NCBI GenBank assembly: GCA_037576215.1 | Contig: JBANDB010000001.1 | Location: 2,232,001 to 2,296,000, forward strand | From: Armillaria gallica | Taxonomy: Eukaryota > Basidiomycota > Agaricomycetes > Agaricales > Physalacriaceae | Direction of reading: 5' to 3' | Length of the DNA stretch: 64,000 nt | Part shown: piece by piece, positions 13,021 through 25,247 of the stretch | Layout: each line of letters opens with the position of its first letter | How positions within the stretch are numbered: position 1 is the stretch's first letter | The notes under the pieces: generated by a model | What the model saw: only the letters and a program-made list of their open reading frames with translations | Database searches by the model: none | What the model was told of the DNA's origin: nothing | Program-made: the position numbers and the translations under genes

Positions 13021-13393
13021 GTTTTTGCGTGGATGCTGTAAAGGAAAAGTTATCCCGAACTAGATCCAGCGGACACCTCATGCTTCGAGTGACTGCCAAC
13101 GGCACCGAGTCTTTAGCACCATGAGAATTGAGACTTTCGCGTGTACTAAACCCGCACTAACGCCGCCAATAGTGAAAGGTCAACACAGCCTCGATGCTTC
13201 GCAGCACCAATGCCAAGATACATATGGTTGAGGCCAAGAGAATAATGCCGCAACAGTAACTCTGAGCCCACGGTATCACCTTGGTAGGTCGAGTGTTCCA
13301 TGAAAAGGAAATTAAGTACGTATACGATGTCGGACACTTATCTTGCATTAACTTCATACATTCATAGACATCGGCATGGACGAAAGAAGCTGT
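13021..13393. other. Intergenic, promoter side of membrane protein gene
   Basis: About 370 bp between the GH16 stop and the membrane protein start codon. No coding potential or known element seen. Confidence 0.5.
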
Positions 13394-14968
13394 CTATCCG
13401 TACACTTTGACCCAGGCAAAATCGAAGTAAGCATCGATGAAAGCCGCAGGATTATCGTTAACGTAGTCTGATGGGCCAAGATCAGATGGTATCAGAGTAT
13501 GCGGGGCAAAGTAAGCCTACCAACACAGGATGACGGGCAGTTGGAGATCGAGTAGACAGACCCAGCCCAATCACCACCTATTTCAGTCGCATACAACTGG
13601 TGTAAGAAAAATAGCCAATCTAGAGAACATCCATCATTTTCACTCACAGAACGTCACTACATAAAAAGACCATCGCATCAGTGCACAATCACGAGTCAAT
13701 TGACCGCTCACAATTGATGATGATGTTGTGAGCACCGAACTTGTCGCTTATCGAGCATGAGGTGTTCGGGAAATACGCAAATGGAGTGCCCTGCCCGAAG
13801 TTTAAAAACTGCTCGGATGTGCTGGCAGTATCGACACATACCCAAGCGTCGGTATTAATATTAGCGTTTTCACCTTGGATATCAGCTGGGATGTTGTTAT
13901 TGTTGCGAGCCCAAAACCAGATCTTGATGAAAGTATCCGTCCGTTCGACTGCGTACCTGAATAAAGATGTTAACATACCAACTTGAAGGTAGCATAATTC
14001 AAGAGAACTATAGTACTCGCCATCCTCCACCGTTGTTGTTGAAAGGTGCTCCATAACTGAGTGGATCTTGAATCTGAACACCGCAGCCAGAGTTGCCATT
14101 GACCGCAGTGTTACAGTCATTCGTGAGGACAACTCCTATCAGATCGTGAGAAAGACCGGAGCAAATCAAAATCTAATCACTACCAGTTTCGTCCCGAGAA
14201 GCCGGCATTGTACAACCTTGTATGTACATTTGAGGAAGGATTTAAAAGTACAAAGATGATATGAACACACCTGCAGATGTATGCAAAGTCGCCTGATTGT
14301 ACGCCTGATTGTTAACTCCCTCCAGAATATCGATTTCTCCCTTTTTAGAAAGTGGATACAATTGTCGATATTTTGAGGACACAAAAACGCACCAGAGTTG
14401 GCCATGGGTCCCCAAACGTCCATAACGCTGGCCAGGTGCTATACAGAGACGCATAAGGAGTTATATACGGTGAAAGACCACTGATACCCACCCGCAGCCT
14501 TGCGGCATATGGCGAATGTTGAAGCTAAAAAAAAAAGGCATTTGAACTCATGGAGATCACGAAACCGGGTTGAATACTTGCACCATGACTGTGTTGCTTC
14601 CATATTGCTTGTTAGATTGCAGTCTAACGGAGTTACGTCCGGTACCAGTTGCATCTAAAACAGTCGTGAAATCTGCGCGCAGAATGAAAGTGTCATCAGA
14701 CGCGTAGGTCAAATTCTGGCTGGCTGCAGTGGCGGCGTTGACATAATTTCTAGATTGAAGGAGGGGTGTGAGAAGGGCATATAGAAACGGTTGAGCCCAG
14801 AGATACATACACACGACCGTTGGTTGGGTCGGCGATGGCTTCATATGAGAACCCATCGTTGAACTGGGAGCCTACAAAGCTATCGGTCTGTGAGTAGCTG
14901 ACACTGGCAGCTGAAGAGATAAATGAAGCAAAGAGGGAAAATAAAAAACTGCTGGCGAGGTAAAGCAT
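13394..14968 (-). CDS. GH16 endo-1,3(4)-beta-glucanase, Lam16A-like
   Basis: Secreted glycoside hydrolase of family 16, expected to cut beta-1,3(1,4)-glucans such as laminarin or the fungus's own cell-wall glucan. Twelve exons sum to 957 nt, giving 318 aa. A signal peptide (MLYLASSFLFSLFASFISSAAS) precedes one jelly-roll domain. Visible Lam16A hallmarks are EAIADPTNGRVNYV, RNSVRLQS, RHMPQGCGTWPALW, the active-site motif GEIDILEGVN with the catalytic Glu pair, TLHTSAGCTMPAS, GCGVQ, NNNGGGWYAVERT, INLTFCGDWAGS and a DYVNDNPAAF...WVKVYG end. The start is the ATG at 14968; the frame upstream lacks another ATG. Odd points: two GC-AG introns (14525-14581, 13957-14020) and a 9-nt exon (13648-13656). 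The catalytic residues are intact, so I expect an active enzyme. Confidence 0.92.
13957..14020 (-). other. GC-AG intron in GH16 gene
   Basis: Donor GCGAGT and acceptor TTCAG on the minus strand. Splicing joins GGG-W to YAVERT, exactly as in Lam16A-type enzymes. Confidence 0.7.
14525..14581 (-). other. GC-AG intron in GH16 gene
   Basis: Donor GCAAGT on the minus strand, acceptor after a long T run ending TTAG. Phase 2; only this splice joins ...TVMV to FNIRHMPQGC, the conserved family segment. Confidence 0.75.
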
Positions 14969-15020
14969 GAGACTGTATGAAGGGCTAGTTTCCACAATCG
15001 CTTAGAGTCAATCCCCGCGT

Positions 15021-15028
15021 CTTTTATA
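15021..15028 (-). promoter_or_regulatory. TATA box of GH16 gene
   Basis: TATAAAAG on the minus strand, about 55 nt upstream of the GH16 start codon. Confidence 0.5.
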
Positions 15029-16572
15029 CATCGCCATGAGCTACCAAACATGTTCTCAATCGAACAAGAAGAAACAGGGCTGCCAAATTAGCAGGGAAAA
15101 ACCCTGAGGGAAACGCATATGGTCTACCCTCAGGCCTCACAGCGCAGTCATTCTCTCAGCGATTCAGCTGATAATTGTCTCGAGCAAACAGGCTTGTGAA
15201 TCCACTCTCAGGAGCCGAAATAGCGCATCCAATGCTTTGGCCATAAGATCAAAAGTGTACGAGTTTTCAGTATCATAAACACGAGTCAAACTCGATCGCG
15301 TAGGAAACAGGCAGTATCACTAGAGATAAATCTGAGTCAACCAGTATTTTAGCAGGTTGCATAGGGACGTTACCGCTTATGGCAGTTTATCATTAGACTG
15401 TGCCTAGTCTTGTAATCCGACCTGCGATGTGCTGGTCTCGAAATAGACTCGCGGCAACGGCGCAGTATTTCGCCAGTCATAGTCGACTCAGGTGGTATTA
15501 CTTCCGTGAGCATATGACAACTAGGCCACAAGAAGAGACTCGATAGGAATCAAGAAGCCACAGCTTGAGGAGCTCCATCCACATGAATGAAAGGCATGTG
15601 AAGATGCGGCCGACAAGGATCTGGTGGGATCAAATACTACCGGTCAGTTGATATCAGAGACAGAAGTATCATCTGAAAGATTTACAGTTTTCAGAAGAGA
15701 AGCACGAGGAAGGCTACCCTATCCGCACGTTCTGCCTGCATCTGGAGATGATGTCGTCAGTATTCCAGTAAATCCATGCAGACCATGATAGACATCCTTG
15801 ACAGACCACCCGATGAAAATCATGCCACCGAGCAAGAATTTGATAAGATTCGGTCGATGATGGAACCCGCGATGGAGAAAAGGGAGAGATTACGCCTGCA
15901 GTCTGGTGAATATAGAAACAGAGGTGCCGGCTCATGTGGCGTGAGAAATCAGATTTTTTCTACGGACGCGGTCTTGTGACATCGAACTTTGGTCTTCAAT
16001 CTTGCTTTAATCAAGCTTCAATCACCTTGTAGACTTCCTAAATTAATCCTCGTCGGCATTACGAGTCTCTCAATATTTTACTTCGCAAGGATGTTGTTGA
16101 CCTGATTTTCTATCTGCATTCAAGTCCGGCCCTGTCGTAGATCATAGATGTGCACTTTGCCGTCAACAAGGCAAGCCGCATGGGTCCATGTGAGGTAGCG
16201 ATAGCTCGAGTGCCATTGCATTGAAGGTAGAGATTTGATGTTCCAAGCCGTCGAGCTCTCGAGGCTTGGCACGGAATACAAGTATCAATGGTACTGAGTC
16301 CGGAATCTCCCGGAAGCAGTAAGAACAAGCCAGGCGATGGCCAAGTCTCATAAGATAGTAGCGATGTCCCATTTGTAGTAACAACAGTTGAAAAATAAGA
16401 ATGCAGTACGGATATACTAAGTGGGTATATACAAGAAGTGTAAGTCTGTTGCTAAGTTGTTCTACTGTTCTAAATGCAATCCATACGAGAAAGCTATATA
16501 GTACTAACTCCGTCCGGAAAAAGAAAAGAAAAGAACCGTCCGTTTTGTCCATAAAAAATAAATCTACTAAGT
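15029..16572. other. Intergenic, no supported gene
   Basis: About 1.5 kb between the GH16 promoter and the DUF6593 stop. Short frames on both strands near 15.7-16.0 kb were checked. They lack workable splice acceptors or start codons and resemble no family. Confidence 0.45.
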
Positions 16573-17250
16573 TCAATCGATATTCTGCCCTGACTGTAGG
16601 AGCATGGTAGCGATGATAGCTGCTTCGAGTAGTCCGAGCTGCATAGCTTCTGCGGCTATGTCTAGCGTGATGGTTCCATGACCGCGGCAGATCCTCGCAA
16701 GTAGACGTGGAGACGACCCACTCGAATAGAGCTACGCAGACCGTAACATCAGTACAAACTTCGCCATTAATAGTCAAAGAAACAACATTAATGTATTGCT
16801 CTTGCGGAATCCACAAGTAGCGGGTCCCGCATACGTCCATTGTTCTTGAACTGCGTGTGATGTCAATAATTAGTATTCGGGCATAGATCTTAGGAATAAA
16901 AATACGGACGCTTTGTCCTGGGATAGTCGCAGCCAGTCCCTGGCCTTTTGCTTCGATATGACCCCGCGCAGTTCAACTAGTGGGTGCGATTGCCACTCGA
17001 CCAAGGCGGTGCTCCTGCCTTTTGCGTCTTTGAGCACTGTATAGGTAGGCATATTTGGGTCCGTGATAAAGGTGAAGTAAGGACGTTGTTGGGGTCCGAT
17101 GACGGTGCAATTCAGTACTGAAGGGTTAAACGACGTGAGGTAGAAGGACACGTAGTTGGCAGGGACAGGAGGGGTTGGGTAAGGGAGAGCACCGAACAGT
17201 GAAGGTGCAGGCGCCTGTCCCCACCCGCCGTAGATACTGTTGAAAGACAT
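16573..17250 (-). CDS. DUF6593-family protein
   Basis: Small cytosolic-looking basidiomycete protein of a family without known function. Start is the ATG at 17250 (MSFNSIYGG); the open frame continues upstream without another ATG. Three exons are needed. After a short Pro-rich N-terminus come the conserved blocks YLTSFNPSVLNCTVIGPQQ, FTFITDPNMPTYTVLKDAKG, ALVEWQSHPLVELRG, then across an intron RTMDVCGTRYLWIPQ, and across a second intron LYSSGSSPRLLARICRG, ending in an alpha-helical ALIIATMLLQSG-like tail (visible as LLEAAIIATMLLQSGQN). These match the usual beta-sandwich plus C-terminal helix layout, full length at about 190 aa. Such genes usually occur in many copies per genome, often as small stress- or development-responsive genes; nothing here shows its regulation. 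Confidence 0.8.
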
Positions 17251-18565
17251 TGAGAGGAGAATGGGATACAAAGAGTGTAACGGGGGATGAGTGAGGGGAA
17301 TTAAATACCGATGGCAAGAAGCCTTGGAAAGGATTGTTCAGGAAATATGCTCAGAGGTATATGACTCGAAGAATGCGGAGGCGGGTGTCTCTTTAATAGT
17401 ACCGCCGTACGGGTTTGGTAATCCGAGTATCAAACCAACAGAGCCCGACCAGATGGTTCAAAGACGATAAGTTTCGAAGGTCGCTTCCATACAGGAAGTG
17501 AGTCAAGTCATATTCATTCAGGTTCGGTTAGAACCAGTCTGGAGTAGGACTTTCCAATCTGGAGTCCGGGTGCCTAAAAAGATGAGTCGAAAACCCGAGA
17601 AAGAAACCCATTCGTGATAGCTCGTTTGTTAACGAGTCGCTCAATGCGATGCTCACTTGCTGTTTCATTATGCTTCGCGGCTGCTTTGGAGTATTAGCAT
17701 CAAAGTGGCGTCCGGTGCTTTCGAACACTGCGTAGATCAAGAAGGAAAAAAAAAACGATCCACCGAGAAGAGCTTATAGACAAGTATGAAGAGAAGTATC
17801 ATGATCATAATCAAGAGAACCCAATTTGTTGAGCAGTAAATCAGTTGTGCACAGCACAAGAGAGATGCCGACGACTAGGTGTCGAGACGCTATTTATGGC
17901 TTGATTCAAAGGGTACCACCGACGAGGCGAAGTGAGGATTCTAGACGGAGTGGTTCGGGATGAAGTAAAGAATCCTGATGATTCAATGTACGCCGCCGAC
18001 GCGGTTCCTGAGGCCTGAAGGCTGAAGCGGAGCGCTCTTGATGGATATAGACAAGCCTGACCAGATATAGGGCCAGCAGAGGTGGGCTAGACTTGTACCA
18101 CAAGGTTTCCCAAGACGGCGATGGAAATACCATGCATCTAGTATGAATCACATTCTTGATATCGAGTTTGGCGTAGGGCAGTGACTAGGAATGACGCACA
18201 GCCGGTGCAGGGTCGCTCGATGGGCGCTTGTCTGCGCTTGTCCCACGGGAGCCGCGTTACCTGATTCAGACAGTAACCGATGGCGCAGGCAATTCAATTT
18301 CCCTGACTCACCTTTAAGTGTATGTTCAGTACGGTTTCAGAAAAGGTAGCTGGTTAAAGGCAATTAGTTAAGGGCATGAATTGTTGATTGTCGCAAAAAA
18401 AGATGAATGGGTGCTATAACGACGGGCGACGAAAAACAGTAACCAAATTGATATGTATACATGTACAAGAGACCAATCTACAGTACAACCGCTGTGTAAA
18501 TCGCCTCTCGGCTACATGGCATACCTTTAAAGGCCGATAAGTATCTAAAAACAGAAAGACAAGCG
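17251..18565. other. Intergenic, no supported gene
   Basis: About 1.3 kb between the DUF6593 start and the E2 stop. Frames of 70-81 codons at 17.5-18.15 kb on the minus strand have no recognisable domain or splice continuation. Confidence 0.5.
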
Positions 18566-19221
<656 letters not shown>

Positions 19222-20205
19222 TGCAGACGATACCAAATAGCGACGAAAAACTGAAGGATCGCAGAAAATCGCACAAGATCACGACGACGACAATATGGAC
19301 GACAGGAGGGGCGATTTCAATGCGATGGGTGACGATGAGAGGCACGATGAGCTCACTATACCACTGGGAAGGGAAGGAAACGAACTTACGAGGTAAAAAG
19401 GAAAAGTAGACTCTGTGAGCTGGTGGTGGTGAGCGGATAAGGAGAGTGGCAGCCTTTGTAAGTAGCTGTTTAACCACGCGACATCTGCTTATGTCATCGA
19501 TTCAGATCGAGTCACTAAATCCGAGTTCACCGCGTTTGACTGTTTTGGTCTCGCTTCCTCACCATTCGCTATCGACCTAGGGTCTGGGCTCAGTGAGCTG
19601 TCGCTCTCACTCATGTAGGTCAGCTTTCAGGCTTGACGGAGATATTCGAGAGGCGACCAGAGCACGTCTGTGCTTCTTGATTTTCGTTCCATCCAGAGGC
19701 CGAGGAATACTCCGGAATGTTCTACCGCGTCACTTCACAGTCACATCATTTCACAGCAGAGAAAAACCATCGTATTTCATTCCTTCATAGCAATCGACGG
19801 TCAAGGTTTCATTTGCAGCCATCCAGCTTGCAAAATAACCAAAACCATCTCTACGATCCGGATAATACCAACAGGGCGACGTACACCCGACAACAAACCT
19901 TGGGTAATCGGAACCGAAAACCCCTACGGTCGCGATGACTGTGGTTCTGGAAAACAGTTCATCTGGTTAAAAAGGCAAAGTAATTGCACGCGCACCTTTC
20001 AAAGTCTTGCCGAGGCACTTTGAGTAGTGCCTACCAATTTCTTTTCAGAATAAATGCAGTTTGATGATGAGAATATACATGAACTTCCTTGGATAAAACC
20101 CCAACATATCCAAATCAGCGCTTGAAGACCGCCAGAGACAAAGACGAAGAGAGACCGGACACAAATCAAAACAACAGACACAAAAAAGTAGAAAATAGAG
20201 ACACA
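19222..20205. other. Intergenic, UBC4 promoter side
   Basis: About 1 kb between UBC4 and the disordered RRM-like protein gene. Small plus-strand frames (62-117 codons) look non-coding. No RNA gene recognised. Confidence 0.5.
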
Positions 20206-23194
20206 TCATAGCAAACCTTCATCATCGCTATCGACATCGTCTTCGTCGTCGCTCACAATGAGAATCCCATTCCAAGTAGCTTCAGGCCATGAGCTTTTTG
20301 TCGGTTTCGCTGACTTGATTCGATCGTCCTCGGCCGCCCTAAATTTCGAAACACAACCAAACCTCAGCCAGCGCCAGATTTGCCTGGTGCAGCAACCCGG
20401 CGAAGGAAACACAAACGCACCGGCTGGTCTCCCTGAGCAACTTCATGATGACATCCTTCTCTTGTTTCGTACGTGCTAAACTTAGCTTCGCCATAAGAGT
20501 CCTACTTTCCGCTATTTGCTGCTCCAAACGACGTTGTTTTGCAGCAAGCTCTTGCTTGGCGGCGGTAGCGTGGGTCGTAGACGGCCGATATTGGGATGTT
20601 GCTATTAGTCGTTCGCGCGGCATTTTGAGAGTTTGTATAGTTTCAGTGATGAAAGAAACGGCAAGATCGTCAAGGGCACGGTCCGAGACGGGCGATGCTG
20701 CTTCAGAGCTCCCGGATACCGAAGGTAATACTGAAGGCGGTGGTGTAACCACTGCAACTGGTTCCATAGATACGTCCTCTAGTGGCTGAGGCGTAACAGG
20801 AGGTGTCGAAACTTCAACGGAAGGTGTAAGTGTCGACTTCAGCTTCTTTCTTTGACTTGCTAAAACCAATTGGCGCAACTTCTCCTCCATTGCCATATTG
20901 TCAATAACCTGTTCCGAGACTGGAGGGGTAGGGGTTGCTGGTTGGGCGTCCATCTTTCCGATACCAATAGATTTTCGCTCCCTTGCAATCCGTTCTTCCA
21001 GTTCCTTTTGTTTGACAGCCATGGATCGGAAGACGAAAGAGGGTCCCTTAGGTGCATTCTTCATGGCTCGTGGTTCTGACGGAGGGGGAGTCGGCGATGC
21101 AGACGCAGCAGGTGATCCAAGGTTAGATGAAGTTGTGGGCGCGGGTGTGAGTAAATTTTGGATGGACTCTGACAAATGAGCGGTGATCGACGGGGACGTT
21201 GGTGGGGTACGTGAACGAATGGAGGTCGAAGATGTCACTGTAGCGGGAGGAATAGTGGCAGTGTCCTCGTCAGATGCACGAGGAACTGAGCTACGTTCGT
21301 AACTCAACAGAGGCGATGGATTATGATAGCTAGATGGTGTTTCGACCTCCATATCGATATCGATGTCCATGTCTTCTGATTGGCTTGCAGATCGAGAACC
21401 GAGCGGAATGTAGTGTTCCGAAGGCGGCCCCATGTCGCTTGTGTCGACGGGGCTGACCGTAATCAGCGATGATCCAGGATCACCATGGAAGGTGGAAATC
21501 TTGGCGATATCAATGGGCGCCGGACGCCAATTCGGGGCAAGTTCAGATTGAGGAGGAAGAGGGATCTTCTGCTGAAAAGCCTCGGTAACAGGAAATTGCG
21601 GTATCGGTGTCAATGGAGGCGCTGATGGTAATTGATGATAAGGTGTAGGAGGGAATGGCGTAAATGCAGAAGGGGCAGGTGATGAAACAGATGTAGGAGT
21701 GTACACTGCAGAATGGACTGGAGTCGAAGCAGGAGAATGGACTTGAGGAAGACTAGTGTGATTAGCCTTTTCCAACACAAGCTTTTCTTCTGCCTCCTTC
21801 ACTGCCTTCTTTGCTCTCTTCCTCTCGCGTCGGCTTTGGAGCTGAGACTCCTTAGCAGCCTCTTTCTTTGCAGCCTCCTTCAGGGCGGCGACGTCTTCAA
21901 TTTCACCATCTTCCAACTCTTTCATCGTATATTCCACCGCCGGTTCCGAGACAAGATACCACCATACTCGGATGAGATCTTCCCTAGGCGCACCCTTGAT
22001 GGTTGCACCAGATGAATTGGGTGGGCCTAGTCTGGGGCTCACCCATGCCCTCCGAGCAAGTTCGACCGAAGGAAACTCAATGACAGCATTCGCATTACTA
22101 GCCTCTACAGCGACGAAGATCGGAGAACAGTCAGACACATTCTTGCACCAAGTTCGAATGTAATTGGTATTCCTATGTATCTTCGGAATTTGTTCCATGA
22201 CGAGTGTGCGCGACGGATCTGGCTTGTAAGGGAATCGGACGGTTGAATCTGCATCCATGTGGGTAGTGGGTTTGACTCTGAAGGTGCGCCGTTTACCCTC
22301 GGGATCGCGATCGGACTGCATACCAATCATCGTAGTAGATTGTTTCTTCGGTTTTTCAGGCTTTGAGGGTAATCTCGGGGCATCTGGGAGTGATGAAGAT
22401 GTAGAAGACAGTGGGAGTGAGAGTGATGACGGTGGTGGCGGCGGCGACTCTACAGGGCCCGGCGTAGATCTAGTGTGTGCTCCTGACGGCGGAGAAATTT
22501 GAGGCCACTGGGAAATGTCTGAGTATATATTCCACGTCGGAGGAAATGCGCTAGGAGGTTCCGCAATGCTTGCCATGGAATTGACCCAATTTGACGTGGA
22601 AACATTTAGAGGCTGGCCCATTGGAAAGCCTTGATAAGGGAAGGGCGGGTAAACAAAAGAGTCTGGAGGTATAAAAAACCGAGGTGAAATGTCGGTTGTA
22701 GGGGAAAGGGCGGGAAACGAGGGTGGAAAAGCAGCCATAGCTTGTGCCATGAGCTGAGCTGACCCGTCAACGCGGGCCTTCTTCTCTGTATGCTCTTGCC
22801 GCCTCTTGGCTGCTCGCTGCTCTCGTTTTCGCTTTTTAGACTCGGACTGCTGCGCGCCATTGAGATTTGTGGCTTTGCTCGGCCCCGCAACTGGCAGGGG
22901 CGCTGGGGCGACGGCCCTGACTTTATGTTTTTTCACAGCGCGTCCTATACAACGACAGTCAGCACGGTGAATAGCACGAAAGAGCAGGTAGACTGGCGTA
23001 CCCGTCAGCTGAGAATTACTGCCTTGCTGTGAATGGCTAGCATGGTTATCAGCAGTCCACAATTTCTCCGGGTGTGCGTTGGCTTGGTCTTGTACTAGGG
23101 GCACAAAGTCGGGTGCACTTTGAAGGCTTTCACTGTCGAATTCGTCATCCGAAATAAAAATGGGGGAGCTACGGGAGCCTGCACCGCGGAGCAT
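20206..23194 (-). CDS. Disordered protein with RRM-like segment
   Basis: Long, mostly disordered protein of about 955 aa. The start ATG at 23194 opens MLRGAGSRSSPIFISDDEFD. A 57-nt intron near 22945-23001 would otherwise read through in frame; a second intron near 20342-20420 leads to a short acidic last exon ending VSDDEDDVDSDDEGLL. Basic KKRKREQRAAKRRQEHTEKK is a likely nuclear signal (about residues 120-140). Around 305-372 lies an RRM-like fold: RTLVMEQIPKIHRN, a 'CSPIFVAVEASNANAVIEF' strand pair and SVELARRAW helix, followed by IRVWWYLV and a charged helix DGEIEDVAALKEAAKK. This resembles RBM26/27-type RRMs, but the match is by eye. The rest is Pro/Ser/Thr-rich with two coiled-coil stretches near the C-terminus. 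A nuclear RNA-binding role is inferred, not shown. Confidence 0.65.
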
Positions 23195-23638
23195 AGTGGA
23201 GGTAAAAAGAGAGGAGTTGATTAACGATGACGTGAGAAATAGTTTGCTTGGGTCTGATTCCCTTTATGTAATCGTTTGGATTCGCAACGGCCACTTCGCA
23301 CTGGCTGGCACTGGCAGCAGTGATTTGGGCCGGTATATTCTATACCTTATAGAATGAATCATTCACCAACTTATCGCAAGATTGAAGTTAAAATATCAAT
23401 AACTATGTCGGCTATCCTCTAGGCTTCTCGGGCGTCTTCGTCACGACAGTCGAAGCACATTCAAAGAACTTGGAAACCACAAGATAACTATGGCGGGCTC
23501 TACTGGACTTTACTCAGATAAGCCAGTGAAGGCCAGTGTTATCGCATGAGAAGGTATTGGTATTGATGTGCACGGGTCGTCACTGATGTTCACTGGTATA
23601 GATAACCTAGGATGGCATAAAAGGGAAAGTACATGGAG
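23195..23638. other. Intergenic
   Basis: About 440 bp between the F-box-like gene's 3' end and the start of the RRM-like gene. Nothing recognised. Confidence 0.5.
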
Positions 23639-24983
23639 TTAATCAGAAGAACCGCTTTCTAAGGCAGTATACCACCCCACGTTGTACGCTCTGTACTTTC
23701 CTGAGTGAAGACGAAATAACAAGAAACAACAACACGCACTCGATTTTCCTACAATGTTCAGGATGCCTTTGCTAGACAGCAAAGGCATGTCCCGTGCCAA
23801 TGTGATGAGCTCAACGGAATCAGGGGAATCCTCGTCTGGATTCATGCAATGACAGCCGGCAGCAGAACAATGAGTCGACGAAGGATGAATTGCAATGGTG
23901 ACAAAAGATAGTCGGGGCAAGTTCTGAGCACCGATGGAACCATCGATACGACTTAATTTCCCTCCCTCGAACAAAGTAACCACCGCACGACTTTCCGGGC
24001 AGATCTCTATGGTTATGTCTTGAACGGAGGGACCCATCGATGGACATGGCACATCATTGTCAAATTCGCCACAAATGAGCCGAACCGACCTCAAATTTGC
24101 AAGTGGGCGGAGGTCAAGCGATGAATCAATGGACTCGGCTGAACAAGTTTTTGTTGTTAGCGTGCCTTCTGAGAGGAGAAAATAATTTACCTGGATATGA
24201 GTAATCAATTACCACCTCTTCAAGGTAAGGTGCTGGAATCCTCAATACAGTCTTGACGATAAGAAGGTCATTAGGGCGAGTTATGACAGCCACAAAATTC
24301 TTCCATCGCAGTTCTGAACAACACTTATTCTTTGAAAGCCAATCGTCAAGGTAGCTGAAAGAGTTCATGCCCCCGACTTTCAAAGACTCGAGCGATGCAA
24401 GATCCCATGCAACGTCTCGTTGCTGAAAGCCTGACCATAGGATAGAAAGGCTCCTGAGCGACGGCCATTTCTCTGGTGTTGAAAAGATAGCAACTTTGGG
24501 AATAGCCTCTACGCCATCAAGGCATAGTTCGACAAGGCCGACGGAAAGAACCTCATTGAATATGGCTCTAGTAAGAGAACCGTCTTCGCAGAATGCAAGA
24601 TCTATGGAGTTGAAACCGGCTGATACAACGTATCGTTTCAAGGACGTGAGGGATTTAAAGACGGCGACAAAACTCGTCGTATCAACTATCGCGCGTCGAC
24701 AGTAGGTGGTGTCGAAATATACCTCCAATCTAGTGACGAGGGGAGGAATGTGAGGCGATACGGAAATCATACTATGGAATTTCTGGAAGGTATGACCAGG
24801 CAGCTTCCAAGGTATAGCCTCTCGGTCGGGAGAATCCGACAAGACAAGCATGATTCGAGAAAATAGATGCAATTGACTCGACGCGACAAAGGCGCGAGAG
24901 GTAAGTGCACATGCTCGCAACGTCTGTTTGTCGTCATGACTGTAGTCGATGATCACGTCTATCAGTTCTTGAGGAATGGGCAT
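23639..24983 (-). CDS. F-box-like protein
   Basis: Protein of about 435 aa in two exons. The start is the ATG at 24983; the frame extends a few codons upstream only through non-ATG codons. The N-terminus MPIPQELIDVIIDYSHDDKQ followed by TLRACALTSRAFVASSQLHLFSRI is a typical agaricomycete F-box-like motif, which in SCF ligases binds Skp1. The rest alternates short strands and helices with Leu-rich spacing (LVTRLEVYF, LSLKRYVVSAG-type blocks, SLRSLSILWSG, LEEVVIDYS), consistent with a degenerate LRR substrate-binding region. The intron at about 24129-24191 uses GTAAAT and TTCAG. The C-terminus is Cys-rich (SSACCCFLLF) and weakly conserved. Such genes are greatly expanded in mushrooms. Substrate is unknown. 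Confidence 0.72.
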
Positions 24984-25247
24984 GATTTCTTGCACTGTAA
25001 AGAAGATTGAGCGAGCAGGCGCCTTCGCATCACTCTTACTTACCCTTATGGTTTATTTGGGGTGACCAAGACCGTTGAGTGGGTTCGTTGAACACTGCGG
25101 CGCGGCACAGAGTGATGATCGGCTTTTGCCGACACTTGCCTACATAGATGTTACATTACACCCACGACTCGGTTTCAAAACGGCGTTAATAACATTTCGT
25201 CAAAATCCATTGAGACAATCTGCAGAACGAGTAACACGATTTACAAA

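Noticed and set aside
14969..14995. Upstream extension of the GH16 reading frame
   Set aside because: It begins with GTG, and the ATG at 14968 directly precedes a proper signal peptide.
15714..15979. Overlapping small frames on both strands, one with a hydrophobic GGMIFIGWSV stretch
   Set aside because: The hydrophobic frame has an in-frame TAA upstream and no usable splice acceptor; neither shows a family.
24984..24995. Four-codon N-terminal extension of the F-box-like protein
   Set aside because: It starts with GTG; the ATG at 24983 begins the F-box motif.
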